Source: Calliopsis andreniformis
Taxonomy: Eukaryota; Arthropoda; Insecta; Hymenoptera; Andrenidae
DNA length: 64,000 nt
Direction: 5' to 3'
Assembly (NCBI RefSeq): GCF_051401765.1
Contig: NC_135068.1
Coordinates: 1,426,001-1,490,000 of the forward strand
Shown here in pieces: positions 1 through 13,112 of the stretch; position 1 is the first letter of the stretch, and each line of letters starts with the position of its first letter. The notes under the pieces are model-generated. The model was given only the letters and a program-made list of their open reading frames with translations. It was not told where the DNA came from and searched no databases. Position numbers and translations under genes: made by a program.

Positions 1-2954
1 CTTCTAGCGTCGACTTGTAAGGCCCGAGCTATTCGATCTGGTGAAGCATCGCCCTAGAGTGATGCCTAGGTTGGCCTGAACCTAGAAATGACCATTACTT
101 TCACACTGGTTGCAATTATTCCTTTTATACGATGGAAAGACTGTTGTATTTATATTGTATTTTATGCTTCTGGCGTTGACACATTAGGCCCTAACTATTC
201 GATGTGGTGGAGCCACGCCCCAGAGTGAAGCCTAGATTGCCCGGAACGTAGAAATAACCATTAATTTCAGACTGGTTGAACTTACTCCTGTTATACGATG
301 GAAAAACTGTTGTATTTTTATTGTATTTTATGCTTCCGGCGTTGACTTCTAAGGGCCGAGCTACTCGATCTGGTGCAGCAACGCCCTAGAGTGAAACCTA
401 GGTTTCCCGGAACGCAGAAGTAACCATTAATTTCACACTGGTAGCACTTACTCCTGTTGTACGATGGAAAAACTGTTGTATTTTTATTGTATTTTATGCT
501 TCTGGCGTTGACTTCTAAGGGCCGAGCTATTCGATGTGGTGGAGCAACGCCCTAGAGTGAAGAATAGGTTGCCCGGAACGTAGAAATAACCATTAATTTC
601 ACACTGGTTGCAATTACTCCTGTTATACGATGGACAAACTGTTGTATTTTTATTGTATTTTATGCTTCTGGCGTTGAATTCTGAGCCACTAGCTATTCGA
701 AATGTGGAGCAACGCCGTAGAGTGAAACCTAGGTTGCCCGAAACGTAGAAATGACCATTACTTTCTCACTGGGTGCAATTATTCCTTTTATACGATGGAG
801 AAACTGCTGTATTTACATTGTATTTTATGCTTCTGGCGTTGACACCTAAGGCCCTAACTATTCGATGTGGTGCAGCAACGCCCTAGAGTGAAACCTAGGT
901 TTCCCGGAACGTAGAAATAACTATTAATTTCACACTGGTTGCAATTACTTCTGTTATACAATGGAAAAATTTGTTGTATTTTTGTTGTATTTTGTGCTTC
1001 TGGCGTTTACTTCTAAGGCCCGAGCTATTCCATGTGGTGGAGCAACGAGCTAGAGTGAAGCCTAGGTCGCCCGAAACGTAGATATGACCATTACCTTCAC
1101 ACTGGTTGCAATTATTCCTTTTATACGATGGAAAGACTGTTGTATTTATATTGTATTTTATGCTTCTGGCGTTGATGCCTAAGGCCCTAACTGTTCGATT
1201 TTGTGAAGCATCGCCCCAGAGTGAAGCCTAGGTCGCCCGAAACGTAGAAATGACCATTACCTTCACACTGGTTGCAATTATTCCTTTTATACGATGGAAA
1301 AACTGTTGTATTTATATTGTATTTTATGCTTCTGGCGTTGACACCTAAGGCCCTAACTATTCGATTTTGTGAAGCATCGCCCCAGAGTGAAGCCTAGGTC
1401 GCCCGAAACGTGGAAATGACAATTACTTTCACACTGGTTGCAATTATTCCTTTTATACGATGGAGAAACTGTTCAATTTATATTGTATTATATGCTTCTG
1501 GCGTTGACACATAAGGCACTAACTATTCGATGTTGTGCAGCAACGCCCCAGAGTGAAGCCTAGATTGCCCGGAACGTAGAAATAACAATTAATTTCACAC
1601 TGGTTGCAATTACTCCTGTTATACAATGGAAGAACTGTTGTATTTTTACTGTATTTTATGCTTCAGGCGTTGACTTCCAAGGCCCGAGCTGTTCGATCAG
1701 GCAGAGCAACGCCCTACACTGAAACCTAGGGTGCCCAGAACGTAGAAATGACCATTACTTTCACACTTGTTGCAATTGTTCCGTCTATACGATGGAAAAA
1801 CTGTTGTCTTTATATTGTATTTTATGCTTCCGGCGTTGACATCTAAGGCCCTAACAATTCGATGTGGTGGAGCTACGCCCTAGAGTGAAGCCAAGGTAGC
1901 CCGGAACGTAGAAATGACCAATAGTTTCACACTGGTTGCAATTATTACTGTTATACGGTGGAAAGCCTGTTGTATTTTTATTGCATTTTATGCTTCTAGC
2001 GTTGACTTGTAAGGCCCGAGCTATTCAATCTGGTGAAGCATCGCCCTAGAGTGATGCCTAGGTTGGCCTGAACCTAGAAATGACCATTACTTTCACACTG
2101 GTTGCAATTATTCCTTCTATACGATGGAAAAACTGTTGTATTTATATTGTATTTTATGCTTCTAGCGTTGACACATTAGGCCCTAACTATTCGATGTGGT
2201 GGAGCCACGCCCTAGAGTGAAGCCTAGGTTGCCCGGAACGTAGAAATAACCATTAATTTCACACTGGTTGCAATTACTCCTGTTATACAATGGAGAAACT
2301 GTTGTATTTTTATTGTATTTTATGCTTCTGGCGTTGACTTCTAAGGCCCGAGCTATTCGATTTGGTGGAGCAACGAGTTAGAGTGTAGCTAAGGTTGCCC
2401 GGAACGTAGAAATGAACATTACTTTCACACTGGTTGCAATTATTTCTGTTATACGATGGAAAAACTGTTGTATTTTTATTGTATTTCATGCTTCTGGCGT
2501 TGACTTCTAAGGCCCGATCTATTCGATCTTGTGAAGCACCGCCCCATAGTGAAGCCTAGGTCGCCCGAAACGTAGAAATGACCATTACTTTCACACCGGT
2601 TGCAATTATTCCTTTTGTACGATGGAAAGACTCTTGTATTTATATTGTATTTTATGCTTCTGGCGTTGGCACCTAAGGCCCTAACTATTCGATGTGGTCA
2701 AGCATCGCCCTAGAGTGAAGCCTAGGTCGCCCGAAACGTAGAAATGACAATTACTTTCACACTGGTTGCAATTATTCCTTCTATACGATGGATAAACTGT
2801 TGTATTTATATTGTATTTTATGCTTCTGGCGTTAACACCCAAGGCCCTAACTATTCGATGTGGTGGAGCAACGCCCTGGAGTGAAGCCTAGTTTGCCCGG
2901 AACGTAGAAGTGACCATTACTTTCACACTGGTTTCAATTATTTCTATTATACGA

Positions 2955-3420
2955 TGGAAAAGCTGTTGTATTTTTATTGTGTTTTCTGCTTCTGGCTTTG
3001 ACTTCTAAGGACCGAGCTGTCCGATCTGGTGCAGCAACGCACTAGAGTGAAACATAGGTTTCCCAGAACGTAGAAATAACCATTAATTTCACACTGGTTG
3101 CACTTACTTGTGTAATACGATGGAAAAACTGTTGTATTTTTATTGTATTTTATGCTTCTGGCGTTGACACATAAGGTCCTAACTATTGGATGTGGTGGAG
3201 GAACACCCTAGAGTGAAGAATAGGTTGCCCGAAACGTAGAAACGACAATTACTTTCAAACTGGTTGCAATTATTCCTTTTATACGAAGGAAAACTGTTGT
3301 ATTTATATTGTATTTTATGTTTCTGGCGTTGACACATAAGGTCGTAACTATTGGATGTGGTGGAACGACGCCCTAGGGTGAAGCCTATGTTGCCGGAACG
3401 TAGGAATAACCATTAATTTC
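2955..3420 (+). repeat. 9-monomer-spaced duplication, left copy
   Basis: About three monomers here recur at ~4447-4912, at an offset of 1492 bp (nine monomers minus 2 bp). Diagnostic variants shared by both copies are TTTCTGCTTCTGGCTTTGAC, the GGACCGAGCTGTCCGATC box, the one-base-short motif TATGTTGCCGGAACG and GTCGTAACTATTGGATGTGG. Scattered substitutions separate the copies, so this duplication looks older than the HORs to the right. Relatives of the same monomers reappear near 10430 and at 13250-14090. Confidence 0.7.
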
Positions 3421-4446
3421 ACACTGGTTGCAATTCCTCCTGTTATACAATGGAAATACTGTTGTATTTTTGTTGTATTTTATGCTTCTGGCGTTGGCGT
3501 CTAAGGCCCGAGCTATTCGATGTGTTGGAGCATCGCCCTAATGTGAAGCCTAAGTTGACCGGATCGTAGAAGTAACCATTAATTTCAGACTGGTTGCAAT
3601 TACTCCTGTTATACAATGGAGAAACTGTTGTATTTTTATTGTATTTTATGCTTCTCGCGTTGACTTCTAAGGCCCGAGCTATTCGATTTGGTGGAGCAAC
3701 GAGCTATAGTGAAGCCTAGGTTGCCCGGAACGTAGAAATGAACATTACTTTCACCCTGGTTGCAATCATTTCTATTATACGATGGAAAAACTGTTGTATT
3801 TTCATTGTATTTTATGCTTCTGGCGTTGACTTCTAAGGCCCGAGCTATTCGATCTGCTGGAGCGACGCCCTAGAGTGAAGCTTAGGTTGCCCGGAAACCA
3901 GAAATAACCATTAATTTCTCACTTGTTGCAAATACTCCTGTTATACGATGGAAAAACTGTTGTATTTTTACTGTATTTTATGCTTCTGGCGTTGATTTCT
4001 AAAGCCCTAGCTGTTCTATCAGGTGAACCATCGCCCTAGAGTGGAGACTAGGTTGCCCCGAACGTCGAAATGACTATTACTTTCACACTTGTTGCAATTA
4101 TTCCGTTTATGCGATGGAAAAACTGTTGTCTTTTTATTGTATTTCATGCTTCTGGCGTTGACTTCTAAGCCCCGAGCTATTCGATGTGGTGGAGCAACGA
4201 GTTAGACTGAAGCCTAGGTTGCCCGGACCGTAGAAATGACTATTACCTTCACACTAGTTGCAATCATTTCTATTATACGATGGAAAAACTGTTGTATTTT
4301 TATTGTATTTTATGCTTCTGGCGTTGACTTCTCAGGCCCGAGCTATTCGATCTTGTGAAGCATCGCCCTAGAGTGAAGCCTAGGTAGCCCGGACCGTAGA
4401 AATAACCATTAATTTCTCACTTGTTGCAAATACTCCTGTTATACGA

Positions 4447-4912
4447 TGGAAAAACTGTTGTATTTTTATTGTGTTTTCTGCTTCTGGCTTTGACTTCTAA
4501 GGACCGAGCTGTCCGATCCGGTGCAGCAACGCACTAGAGTGAAACATAGGTTTCCCACAACGTAGAAATAACCATTAATTTCACACTGGTTGCACTTACT
4601 TCTGTAATACGAAGGAAAAACTGTTGTATCTTTATTGTATTTTATGCTTCTGGCGTTGACAAATAAGGTCCTAACTATTGGATGTGGTGGAGGAACACCC
4701 TAGAGTGAAAAATAGGTTGCCCGGAACGTAGAATTGACAATTACTTTCACACTGGTTGCAATTATTCCTTTTATACGAAGGAAAACTGTTGTATTTATAT
4801 TGTATGTTATGCTTCTGGCGATGACACTTAAGGTCGTAACTATTGGATGTGGTGGAGCGACGCCCTACGGTGAAGCCTATGTTGCCGGAACGTAGAAATA
4901 ACCATTAATTTC
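4447..4912 (+). repeat. 9-monomer-spaced duplication, right copy
   Basis: This is the partner of the segment at ~2955-3420, 1492 bp downstream of it. It keeps the same unusual variants (GGCTTTGACTTC, GTCCGATC, CTATTGGATG). It also carries private changes, such as GATCCGGTGC where the left copy has GATCTGGTGC. The sequences outside the pair differ, so this is a segmental duplication within the array and not part of a regular HOR. Confidence 0.7.
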
Positions 4913-6969
4913 AGACTGGTTGAACTTACTCCTGTTATACGATGGAAAAACTGTTGTATTTTTATTGTATTTTATGCTTCCGGCGTTGACTTCTAAGGGC
5001 CGAGCTACTCGATCTGGTGCAGCAACGCCCTAGAGTGAAGAATAGGTTGCCCGGAACGTAGAAAAAACCATTAATTTCACACTGGTTGCAATTATTCCTT
5101 CTATACGATGGAAAAACTGCTGTATTTATATTGTATTTTATGCTTCTGGCGTTGACTTCTAAGGCCCGAACTATTCGATCTTGCGAAGCATCGGCCTAGA
5201 GTGAAGTCTAGGTCGCCCGAAGCATAGAAATGACCATTACTTTCACACTGGTTGCAATTACTCCTTTTATACGATGGAAAAACTGTTGTATTTATATTGT
5301 ATTTAATGCTTCTGGCGTTGACACCTAAGGCCCTAACTATTCGATGTGGTGGACCAACACCCTAGAGTGAAGCCTAGGTTGCCCGGAACGTAGAAATAAC
5401 CATTACTTTCACACTGGTTGCAATTATTCCTTTTATACGATGGAAAAACTGTTGTATTTTTATTGTATATTATGCTTCTGGCGTTGACATCGAAGGCCCG
5501 AGCTATTCGATCAGGTACAGCAACGCCCTACACTGAAACCTAGGTTGTCCGGAACGTAGAAATGACCATTACTTTCACACTGGTTGCAATTGTTCCGTTT
5601 ATACGATGGAAAAACTGTTGTATTTATATTGTATTTTATAAGTCTGGCGTTGAGATCGAAGGCCCTAACAATTCGATCTGGTGGAGCAACGCCCTAGGGT
5701 GAAGAATAGGTTGCCCGGAACGTAGAAATAACCATTAATTTCACACTGGTTGCAATTACTCCTGTTATACAATGGAAAAACTGCTGTATTTATATTGTAT
5801 TTTATGCTTCTGGCGTTGACTTCTAAGGCCCGAGCTGTTCGATCAGGTAGAGCAACGCCCTACACTGAAACCTAGGGTGTCCGGAACGTAGAAATGACCA
5901 TTACTTTCACACTTGTTGCAATTGTTCCGTCTATACGATGGAAAAACTGTTGTCTTTATATTGTATTTTATGCTTCCGGCGTTGACATCTAAGGCCCTAA
6001 CAATTCGATGTCGTGGAGCTACGCCCTGGAGTGAAGCCTAGGTAGCCCGGAACGTAGAAATGACCAATAGTTTCACACTGGTTGCAATTACTCCTGTTAT
6101 ACAATGGAAAAACTGTTATATTTTTATTGTATTTTATGCTTCTGGCATTGACTTGTAAGGCCCGAGCTATTCGAACCTGTGAAGCATCGCACTAGAGTCA
6201 AGCCTATGTTGCCCGAAACGTAGAAATGACCATTACCTTCTCACTGGTTGCACTTACTCCTGTTATACGATGGAAAAACTGTTGTATTTTTATTTTATTT
6301 TCTGCGTCTGGCTTTGACTTCTAAGGACCGAGCTGTCCGATCTGGTGCAGCAACACACTAGGGTGAAACCTAGGTTTCCCGGAACGTAGAAATAACCATT
6401 AATTTCACACTGGTTGCAATTATTCCTTTTATACGATGGAGAAACTGTTCTATCTATATTGTATTATATGCTTCTGGCGTTGACACCTAAGGCACTAACT
6501 ATTCGATGTGGTGCAGCAACGCCCTAGAGTGAAGCCTAGATTGCCCGGAACGTAGAAATAACAATTAATTTCACACTGGTTGCAATTACTCCTGTTATAC
6601 AATGGAAAAACTGTTGTATTTTTACTGTATTTTATGCTTCAGGCGTTGACCTCCAAGGCCCGAGCTATTCGATTTGGTGGAGCATCGCCCCAGAGTGAAG
6701 CCTAGGTCTCCCGAAACCTATAAATGACCATAACTTTCACACTGGTTGCACTTACTCCTGTTATACGATGGAAAAACTGTTGTATTTTTATTTTATTTTC
6801 TGCGTCTGGCTTTGACTTCTAAGGACCGAGCTGTCCGATCTGGTGCAGCAACACACTAGGGTGAAACCTAGGTTTCCCGGAACGTAGAAATAACCATTAA
6901 TTTCAAACTGGTTGCACTTACTCCTGTTATACAATGGAAAAACTGTTGTACTTTTATTGTATTTTATGA

Positions 6970-9851
6970 TTCTGGCGTTGACTTCTAAGGGCCGAGCCAT
7001 TCGATCTGGTGCTGCAACGCCCTAGAGTGAAACCTAGGTTTCCTGGAACGTAGAAATAACCCATTATCTTCACACTGGTTGCAATTACTCCTGTTATACG
7101 ATGGAAAGACTGTTGTATTTATATTGTATTTTATGTTTCAGGCGTTGACTTCTAAGGCCCGATCTATTCGATTTGGAGGAGCAACGAGCTAGAGTGATGC
7201 CTAGGATGCCCGGAACGTAGAAATGACCATTACTTTCACACTGGTTGCAATTATTTCTATTATACGATGGAAAAACTGCTGTATTTTTATTGTATTCCAT
7301 GCTTGTGGCGTTGACGTCTAAGGCCAGAGCCATTCGATCTTGTGAAGCATCGCCCTAGAGTGAAGCCAAGCTAGCTCGAAACGCAGAAATAGCCATTACT
7401 TTCACACTGGTTGCAATTATTCCTTTTATACGATGGAAAAACTGTTGTATTTATATTGTATTTTATGCTTCTGTCGTTGCCTTCTAAGGCCCGAGCAATT
7501 CGATCTTGCGAAGCAGCGGCCTAGAGTGAAGCCTAGGTCGCCCAGAACGTAGAAATAACCATTAATTTCACACTGGTTGCAATTACTCCTGCTATACCAT
7601 GGAAAAACTGTTGTATTTTTATTGTATTTTATGCTTCTGTTGTTGACTTCTAAGGCCCGAGCTATTCGATTTGGTGCAGCAGCGCCCTAGAGCGTAACCT
7701 AGGTTTCCCGGAACGTAGAAATGAACATTAATTGCACACTGGTTGAACTTACTCCTGTTATACGATGGAAAAACTGTTGTATTTTTATTGTATTTTATGC
7801 TTCCGGCGTTGACTTCTAAGGGCCGAGCTATTCGATCTGGTGCAGCAACGCCCTAGAGCGTAACCTAGGTTTCCCGGAACGTAGAAATGAACATTAATTG
7901 CACACTGGTTGAACTTACTCCTGTTATACGATGGAAAAACTGTTGTATTTTTATTGTATTTTATGCTTCTGGCGTTGACTTCTAAGGGCCGAGCCATTCG
8001 ATCTGGTGCTGCAACGCCCTAGAGTGAAACCTAGGTTTCCTGGAACGTAGAAATAACCCATTATCTTCACACTGGTTGCAATTACTCCTGTTATACGATG
8101 GAAAGACTGTTGTATTTATATTGTATTTTATGTTTCAGGCGTTGACTTCTAAGGCCCGATCTATTCGATTTGGTGGAGCAACGAGCTAGAGTGATGCCTA
8201 GGATGCCCGGAACGTAGAAATGACCATTACTTTCACACTGGTTGCAATTATTTCTATTATACGATGGAAAAACTGCTGTATTTTTATTGTATTTCATGCT
8301 TGTGGCGTTGACGTCTAAGGCCAGAGCCATTCGATCTTGTGAAGCATCGCCCTAGAGTGAAGCCAAGCTAGCTCGAAACGCAGAAATAGCCATTACTTTC
8401 ACACTGGTTGCAATTATTCCTTTTATACGATGGAAAAACTGTTGTATTTATATTGTATTTTATGCTTCTGTCGTTGCCTTCTAAGGCCCGAGCAATTCGA
8501 TCTTGCGAAGCAGCGGCCTAGAGTGAAGCCTAGGTCGCCCAGAACGTAGAAATAACCATTAATTTCACACTGGTTGCAATTACTCCTGCTATACCATGGA
8601 AAAACTGTTGTATTTTTATTGTATTTTATGCTTCTGTTGTTGACTTCTAAGGCCCGAGCTATTCGATTTGGTGCAGCAGCGCCCTAGAGCGTAACCTAGG
8701 TTTCCCGGAACGTAGAAATGAACATTAATTGCACACTGGTTGAACTTACTCCTGTTATACGATGGAAAAACTGTTGTATTTTTATTGTATTTTATGCTTC
8801 CGGCGTTGACTTCTAAGGGCCGAGCTATTCGATCTGGTGCAGCAACGCCCTAGAGCGTAACCTAGGTTTCCCGGAACGTAGAAATGAACATTAATTGCAC
8901 ACTGGTTGAACTTACTCCTGTTATACGATGGAAAAACTGTTGTATTTTTATTGTATTTTATGCTTCTGGCGTTGACTTCTAAGGGCCGAGCCATTCGATC
9001 TGGTGCTGCAACGCCCTAGAGTGAAACCTAGGTTTCCTGGAACGTAGAAATAACCCATTATCTTCACACTGGTTGCAATTACTCCTGTTATACGATGGAA
9101 AGACTGTTGTATTTATATTGTATTTTATGTTTCAGGCGTTGACTTCTAAGGCCCGATCTATTCGATTTGGTGGAGCAACGAGCTAGAGTGATGCCTAGGA
9201 TGCCCGGAACGTAGAAATGACCATTACTTTCACACTGGTTGCAATTATTTCTATTATACGATGGAAAAACTGCTGTATTTTTATTGTATTTCATGCTTGT
9301 GGCGTTGACGTCTAAGGCCAGAGCCATTCGATCTTGTGAAGCATCGCCCTAGAGTGAAGCCAAGCTAGCTCGAAACGCAGAAATAGCCATTACTTTCACA
9401 CTGGTTGCAATTATTCCTTTTATACGATGGAAAAACTGTTGTATTTATATTGTATTTTATGCTTCTGTCGTTGCCTTCTAAGGCCCGAGCAATTCGATCT
9501 TGCGAAGCAGCGGCCTAGAGTGAAGCCTAGGTCGCCCGGAACGTAGAAATAACCATTAATTTCACACTGGTTGCAATTACTCCTGCTATACCATGGAAAA
9601 ACTGTTGTATTTTTATTGTATTTTATGCTTCTGTTGTTGACTTCTAAGGCCCGAGCTATTCGATTTGGTGCAGCAGCGCCCTAGAGCGTAACCTAGGTTT
9701 CCCGGAACGTAGAAATGAACATTAATTGCACACTGGTTGAACTTACTCCTGTTATACGATGGAAAAACTGTTGTATTTTTATTGTATTTTATGCTTCCGG
9801 CGTTGACTTCTAAGGGCCGAGCTATTCGATCTGGTGCAGCAACGCCCTAGA
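6970..9851 (+). repeat. 6-monomer HOR (997 bp), ~2.9 copies
   Basis: Copies run approximately 6970-7966, 7967-8963 and 8964-9851 (the last truncated). The spacing is fixed by the marker GAGCCATTCGATC at 6994, 7991 and 8988, each exactly 997 bp apart, which is six 166-bp monomers plus one base. One contributor to the extra base is TAACCCATTATC, with three C's where other monomers have two. I noticed only two substitutions between copies 1 and 2 (GGAGGAGC against GGTGGAGC; ATTCCATGC against ATTTCATGC) and one between copies 2 and 3 (CGCCCAG against CGCCCGG). Copy 3 stops matching at 9852, where AGCGTAACC gives way to AGTGAAACC. Confidence 0.93.
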
Positions 9852-11379
9852 GTGAAACCTAGGTTGCCCGGAACGTAGAAATAACCATTAATTTCACACT
9901 GGTTGCAATTACTCCTGTTATAAATGGAAAAATTTGAAGTATTTTTATTGTATTTTATGCTTCTGGCGTTGACACATACGGTCGTAACTATTGGATGTGG
10001 TGGAGCGACGCCCTATGGTGAAGCCTATGTTGCCGGAACGTAGAAATAACTATTAATTTCACACTGGTTGCAATTACTCCTGTCATACAATGGAAAAACT
10101 GTTGTATTTTTGTTGTATTTTATGCTTCTGGCGTTGGCGTCTAAGGCCCGAGCTATTCGATGTGTTGGAGCATCGCCCTAATGTGAAGCCTAGGTTGACC
10201 GGAACGTAGAAATAACCATTTATTTCACACTGGTTGCAATTACTCCTGTTATGCAATGGAGAAACTGTTGTATTTTTATTGTATTTTATGCTTCTCGCGT
10301 TGACTTCTAAGGCCCGAGCTATTCGATTTGGTGGAGCAACGAGCTAGAGTGTAGCCTAGGTTGCCCGGAACGTAGAAATGACCATTACTTTCACACTGGT
10401 TTCAATTATTTCTATTATACGATGGAAAAGCTGTTGTACTTTTATTGTGTTTTCTGCTTCTGGCTTTGACTTCTAAGGACCGAGCTGTCCGATCCGGTGC
10501 AGCAACGCACTAGAGTGAAACATAGGTTGCCCGGAACGTAGAAATGACCATTACTTTCACACTAGTTGCAATTACTCCTGTTATACAATGGAAAAACTGT
10601 TGTATTTTCGTTGTATTTTATGCTCCTGGCGTTGACTTTCAATGCCCGACCTATTCGATTTGGTGGAGAAACGAGCTAGAGTCAAGCCTAGGTTGCCCGG
10701 AACGTAGAAATGAACATTACTTTCACCCTGGTTGCAATCATTTCTATTATACGATGGAAAAACTGTTGTATTTTCATTGTATTTTATGCTTCTGGCGTTG
10801 ATTCTAAGGCCCGAGCTATTCGATCTGCTGGAGCGACGCCCTAGAGTGAAGCCTAGGTTGCCCAGAACGTAGAAATGAACATTACTTTCACCCTGGTTGC
10901 AATTATTTCTATTATACGATTGAAAAACTGTAGTATCTTTATTGTATTTTATGCTTCTGGCGTTGAGATCGAAGGCCCTAACAATTCGATCTGGTGGAGC
11001 AACGCCCTAGGGTGAAGAATAGGTTGCCCGGAACGTAGAAATAACCATTAATTTCACACTGGTTGCAATTACTCCTGTTATACAATGGAAAAACTGCTGT
11101 ATTTATATTGTATTTTATGCTTCTGGCGTTGACTTCTAAGGCCCGAGCTGTTCGATCTTGTGCAGCATCGCCCTAGAGTGAAGCCTAGGACGCCCGAATC
11201 GTAGAAATGACCATTACTTTCACACTGGTTGCAATTATTCGTTTACACGATGGAAAAACTGTTGTATTTGTAATGTATTTTATGCTTCTGGCGTTGACAC
11301 ATAAGGCCCTAACTATTCGATGTGGTGGAGCCACGCCCTAGAGTGAAGCCTAGGTTGCTCGGAACATAGAAATAACCAT

Positions 11380-11950
11380 TAATTTCACACTGGTTGCAAT
11401 TACTCCTGTTATACAATGGAAAAACTGCTGTATTTATATTGTATTTTATGCTTCTGGCGTTGACTTCTAAGGCCCGAGCTGTTCGATCAGGTAGAGCAAC
11501 GCCCTACACTGAAACCTAGGGTGTCCGGAACGTAGAAATGACCATTACTTTCACACTTGTTGCAATTGTTCCGTCTATACGATGGAAAAACTGTTGTCTT
11601 TATATTGTATTTTATGCTTCCGGCGTTGACATCTAAGGCCCTAACAATTCGATGTGGTGGAGCTACGCCCTGGAGTGAAGCCTAGGTAGCCCGGAACGTA
11701 GAAATGACCAATAGTTTCACACTGGTTGCAATTATTACTGTTATACGATGGAAAGTCTGTTGTATTTTTATTGCATTTTATGCTTCTAGCGTTGACTTGT
11801 AAGGCCCGAGCTATTCAATCTGGTGAAGCATCGCCCTAGAGTGATGCCTAGGTTGGCCTGAACCTAGAAATGACCATTACTTTCACACTGGTTGCAATTA
11901 TTCCTTCTATACGATGGTAAAACTGTAGTATTTATATTGTATTTTAAGCT
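11380..11950 (+). repeat. 7-monomer-spaced duplication, left copy
   Basis: About 3.4 monomers that recur at 12542-13112, at an offset of 1162 bp (exactly seven monomers). Shared diagnostic variants are CTGTTCGATCAGGTAGAGC, CCTACACTGAAACCTAGGG, GACCAATAG and GGTTGGCCTGAACC or its near relative. Similar monomers also occur near 1690-2240 and 5810-6090, so this short cassette has been copied at least four times in the left third of the window. Confidence 0.75.
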
Positions 11951-12541
11951 TCTAGCGTTGACTTGTAAGGCCCGAGCTATTCGATCCTGTGAAGCATCGC
12001 CCTAGAGTCAAGCCTATGTTGCCCGGAACGTAGAAATGAGCATTACTTCCACACTGGTTGCAATTCTTCCGTGTATACGATGGAAAAACTGTTGGCTTTA
12101 TATTGTATTTTATGCTTCCGGCGTTGTCATTCAAGGCCCAAACAATTCGATGTGGTGGAGCAACTCCTTAGAGTGAAGCCTAGGTAGCCCGGAACGTAGA
12201 AATGACCATTAGTTTCACACTCGTTGCAATTATTACTGTTATACGATGGAAAGTCTGTTGTATTTTTATTGCATTTTATGCTTCTGGCGTTGACTTCGAA
12301 GGCCCGAGCTATTCGATTTGGTGGAGCAACGAGCTAGAGTGAAGCCTAGGATTCCCGGAACGTAGAAATGAACATTACTTTCACACTGGATGCAATTATT
12401 CCTTTTATACGATGGAAAAACTGTTGTATTTATATTGTACTTTATGCTTCTCGCGTTGACACCTAAGGCCCTAACTATTCGATGTGGTGGACCAACGCCC
12501 TAGAGTGAAGCCTAGGTTGCCCGGAACGTAGAAATAACCAT

Positions 12542-13112
12542 TAATTTCAAACTGGTTGCAATTACTCCTGTTATACAATGGAAAAACTGCTGTATTTATA
12601 TTGTATTTTACGCTTCTGGCGTTGACTTCTAAGGCCCGAGCTGTTCGATCAGGTAGAGCAACGCCCTACACTGAAACCTAGGGTGTCCGGAACGTAGAAA
12701 TGACCATTACTTTCACACTTGTTGCAATTGTTCCGTCTATACGATGGAAAAACTGTTGTCTTTATAATGTATTTTATGATTCCGGCGTTGACATCTAAGG
12801 CCCTAACAATTCGATGTGGTGGAGCTACGCCCTGGAGTGAAGCCTAGGTAGCCCGGAACGTAGAAATGACCAATAGGTTCACACTGGTTGCAATTATTAC
12901 TGTTATACGATGGAAAGTCTGTTGTATTTTTATTGCATTTTATGCTTCTAGCGTTGACTTGTAAGGCCAGAGCTATTCAATCTGGTGAAGCATCGCCCTA
13001 GAGTGATGCCTAGGTTAGCCTGAACCTAGAAATGACCATTACTTTCACACTGGTTGCAATTATTCCTTCTATACGATGGAAAAACTGTTGTATTTATATT
13101 GTATTTTATGCT
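12542..13112 (+). repeat. 7-monomer-spaced duplication, right copy
   Basis: Partner of 11380-11950 at +1162 bp. It keeps the GATCAGGTAGAGC and CACTGAAACCTAGGG markers and has a few private changes, for example TTTTACGCTTC and GGTTAGCCTG. On its right it continues into GACACATTAGGCCC, as the related cassette near 2160 does, whereas the left copy continues differently. This copy therefore resembles the ancestral arrangement more closely. Confidence 0.75.

Larger units (their letters stand above)
1..6969 (+). repeat. Heterogeneous satellite block (left edge)
   Basis: About 42 monomers that differ from one another at many positions and show no single HOR period. Only short local duplications are visible: 12-monomer (1-~300 with 1993-~2290), 9-monomer (~2955-3420 with ~4447-4912) and 3-monomer (~6240-6410 with ~6738-6908). 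Monomers of the CCCGAG type (GACTTCTAAGGCCCGAGC) and the CCCTAA type (GACACCTAAGGCCCTAAC) are intermixed. Greater divergence than the blocks to the right suggests an older or less homogenised layer. There is no gene in this stretch. Confidence 0.85.
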
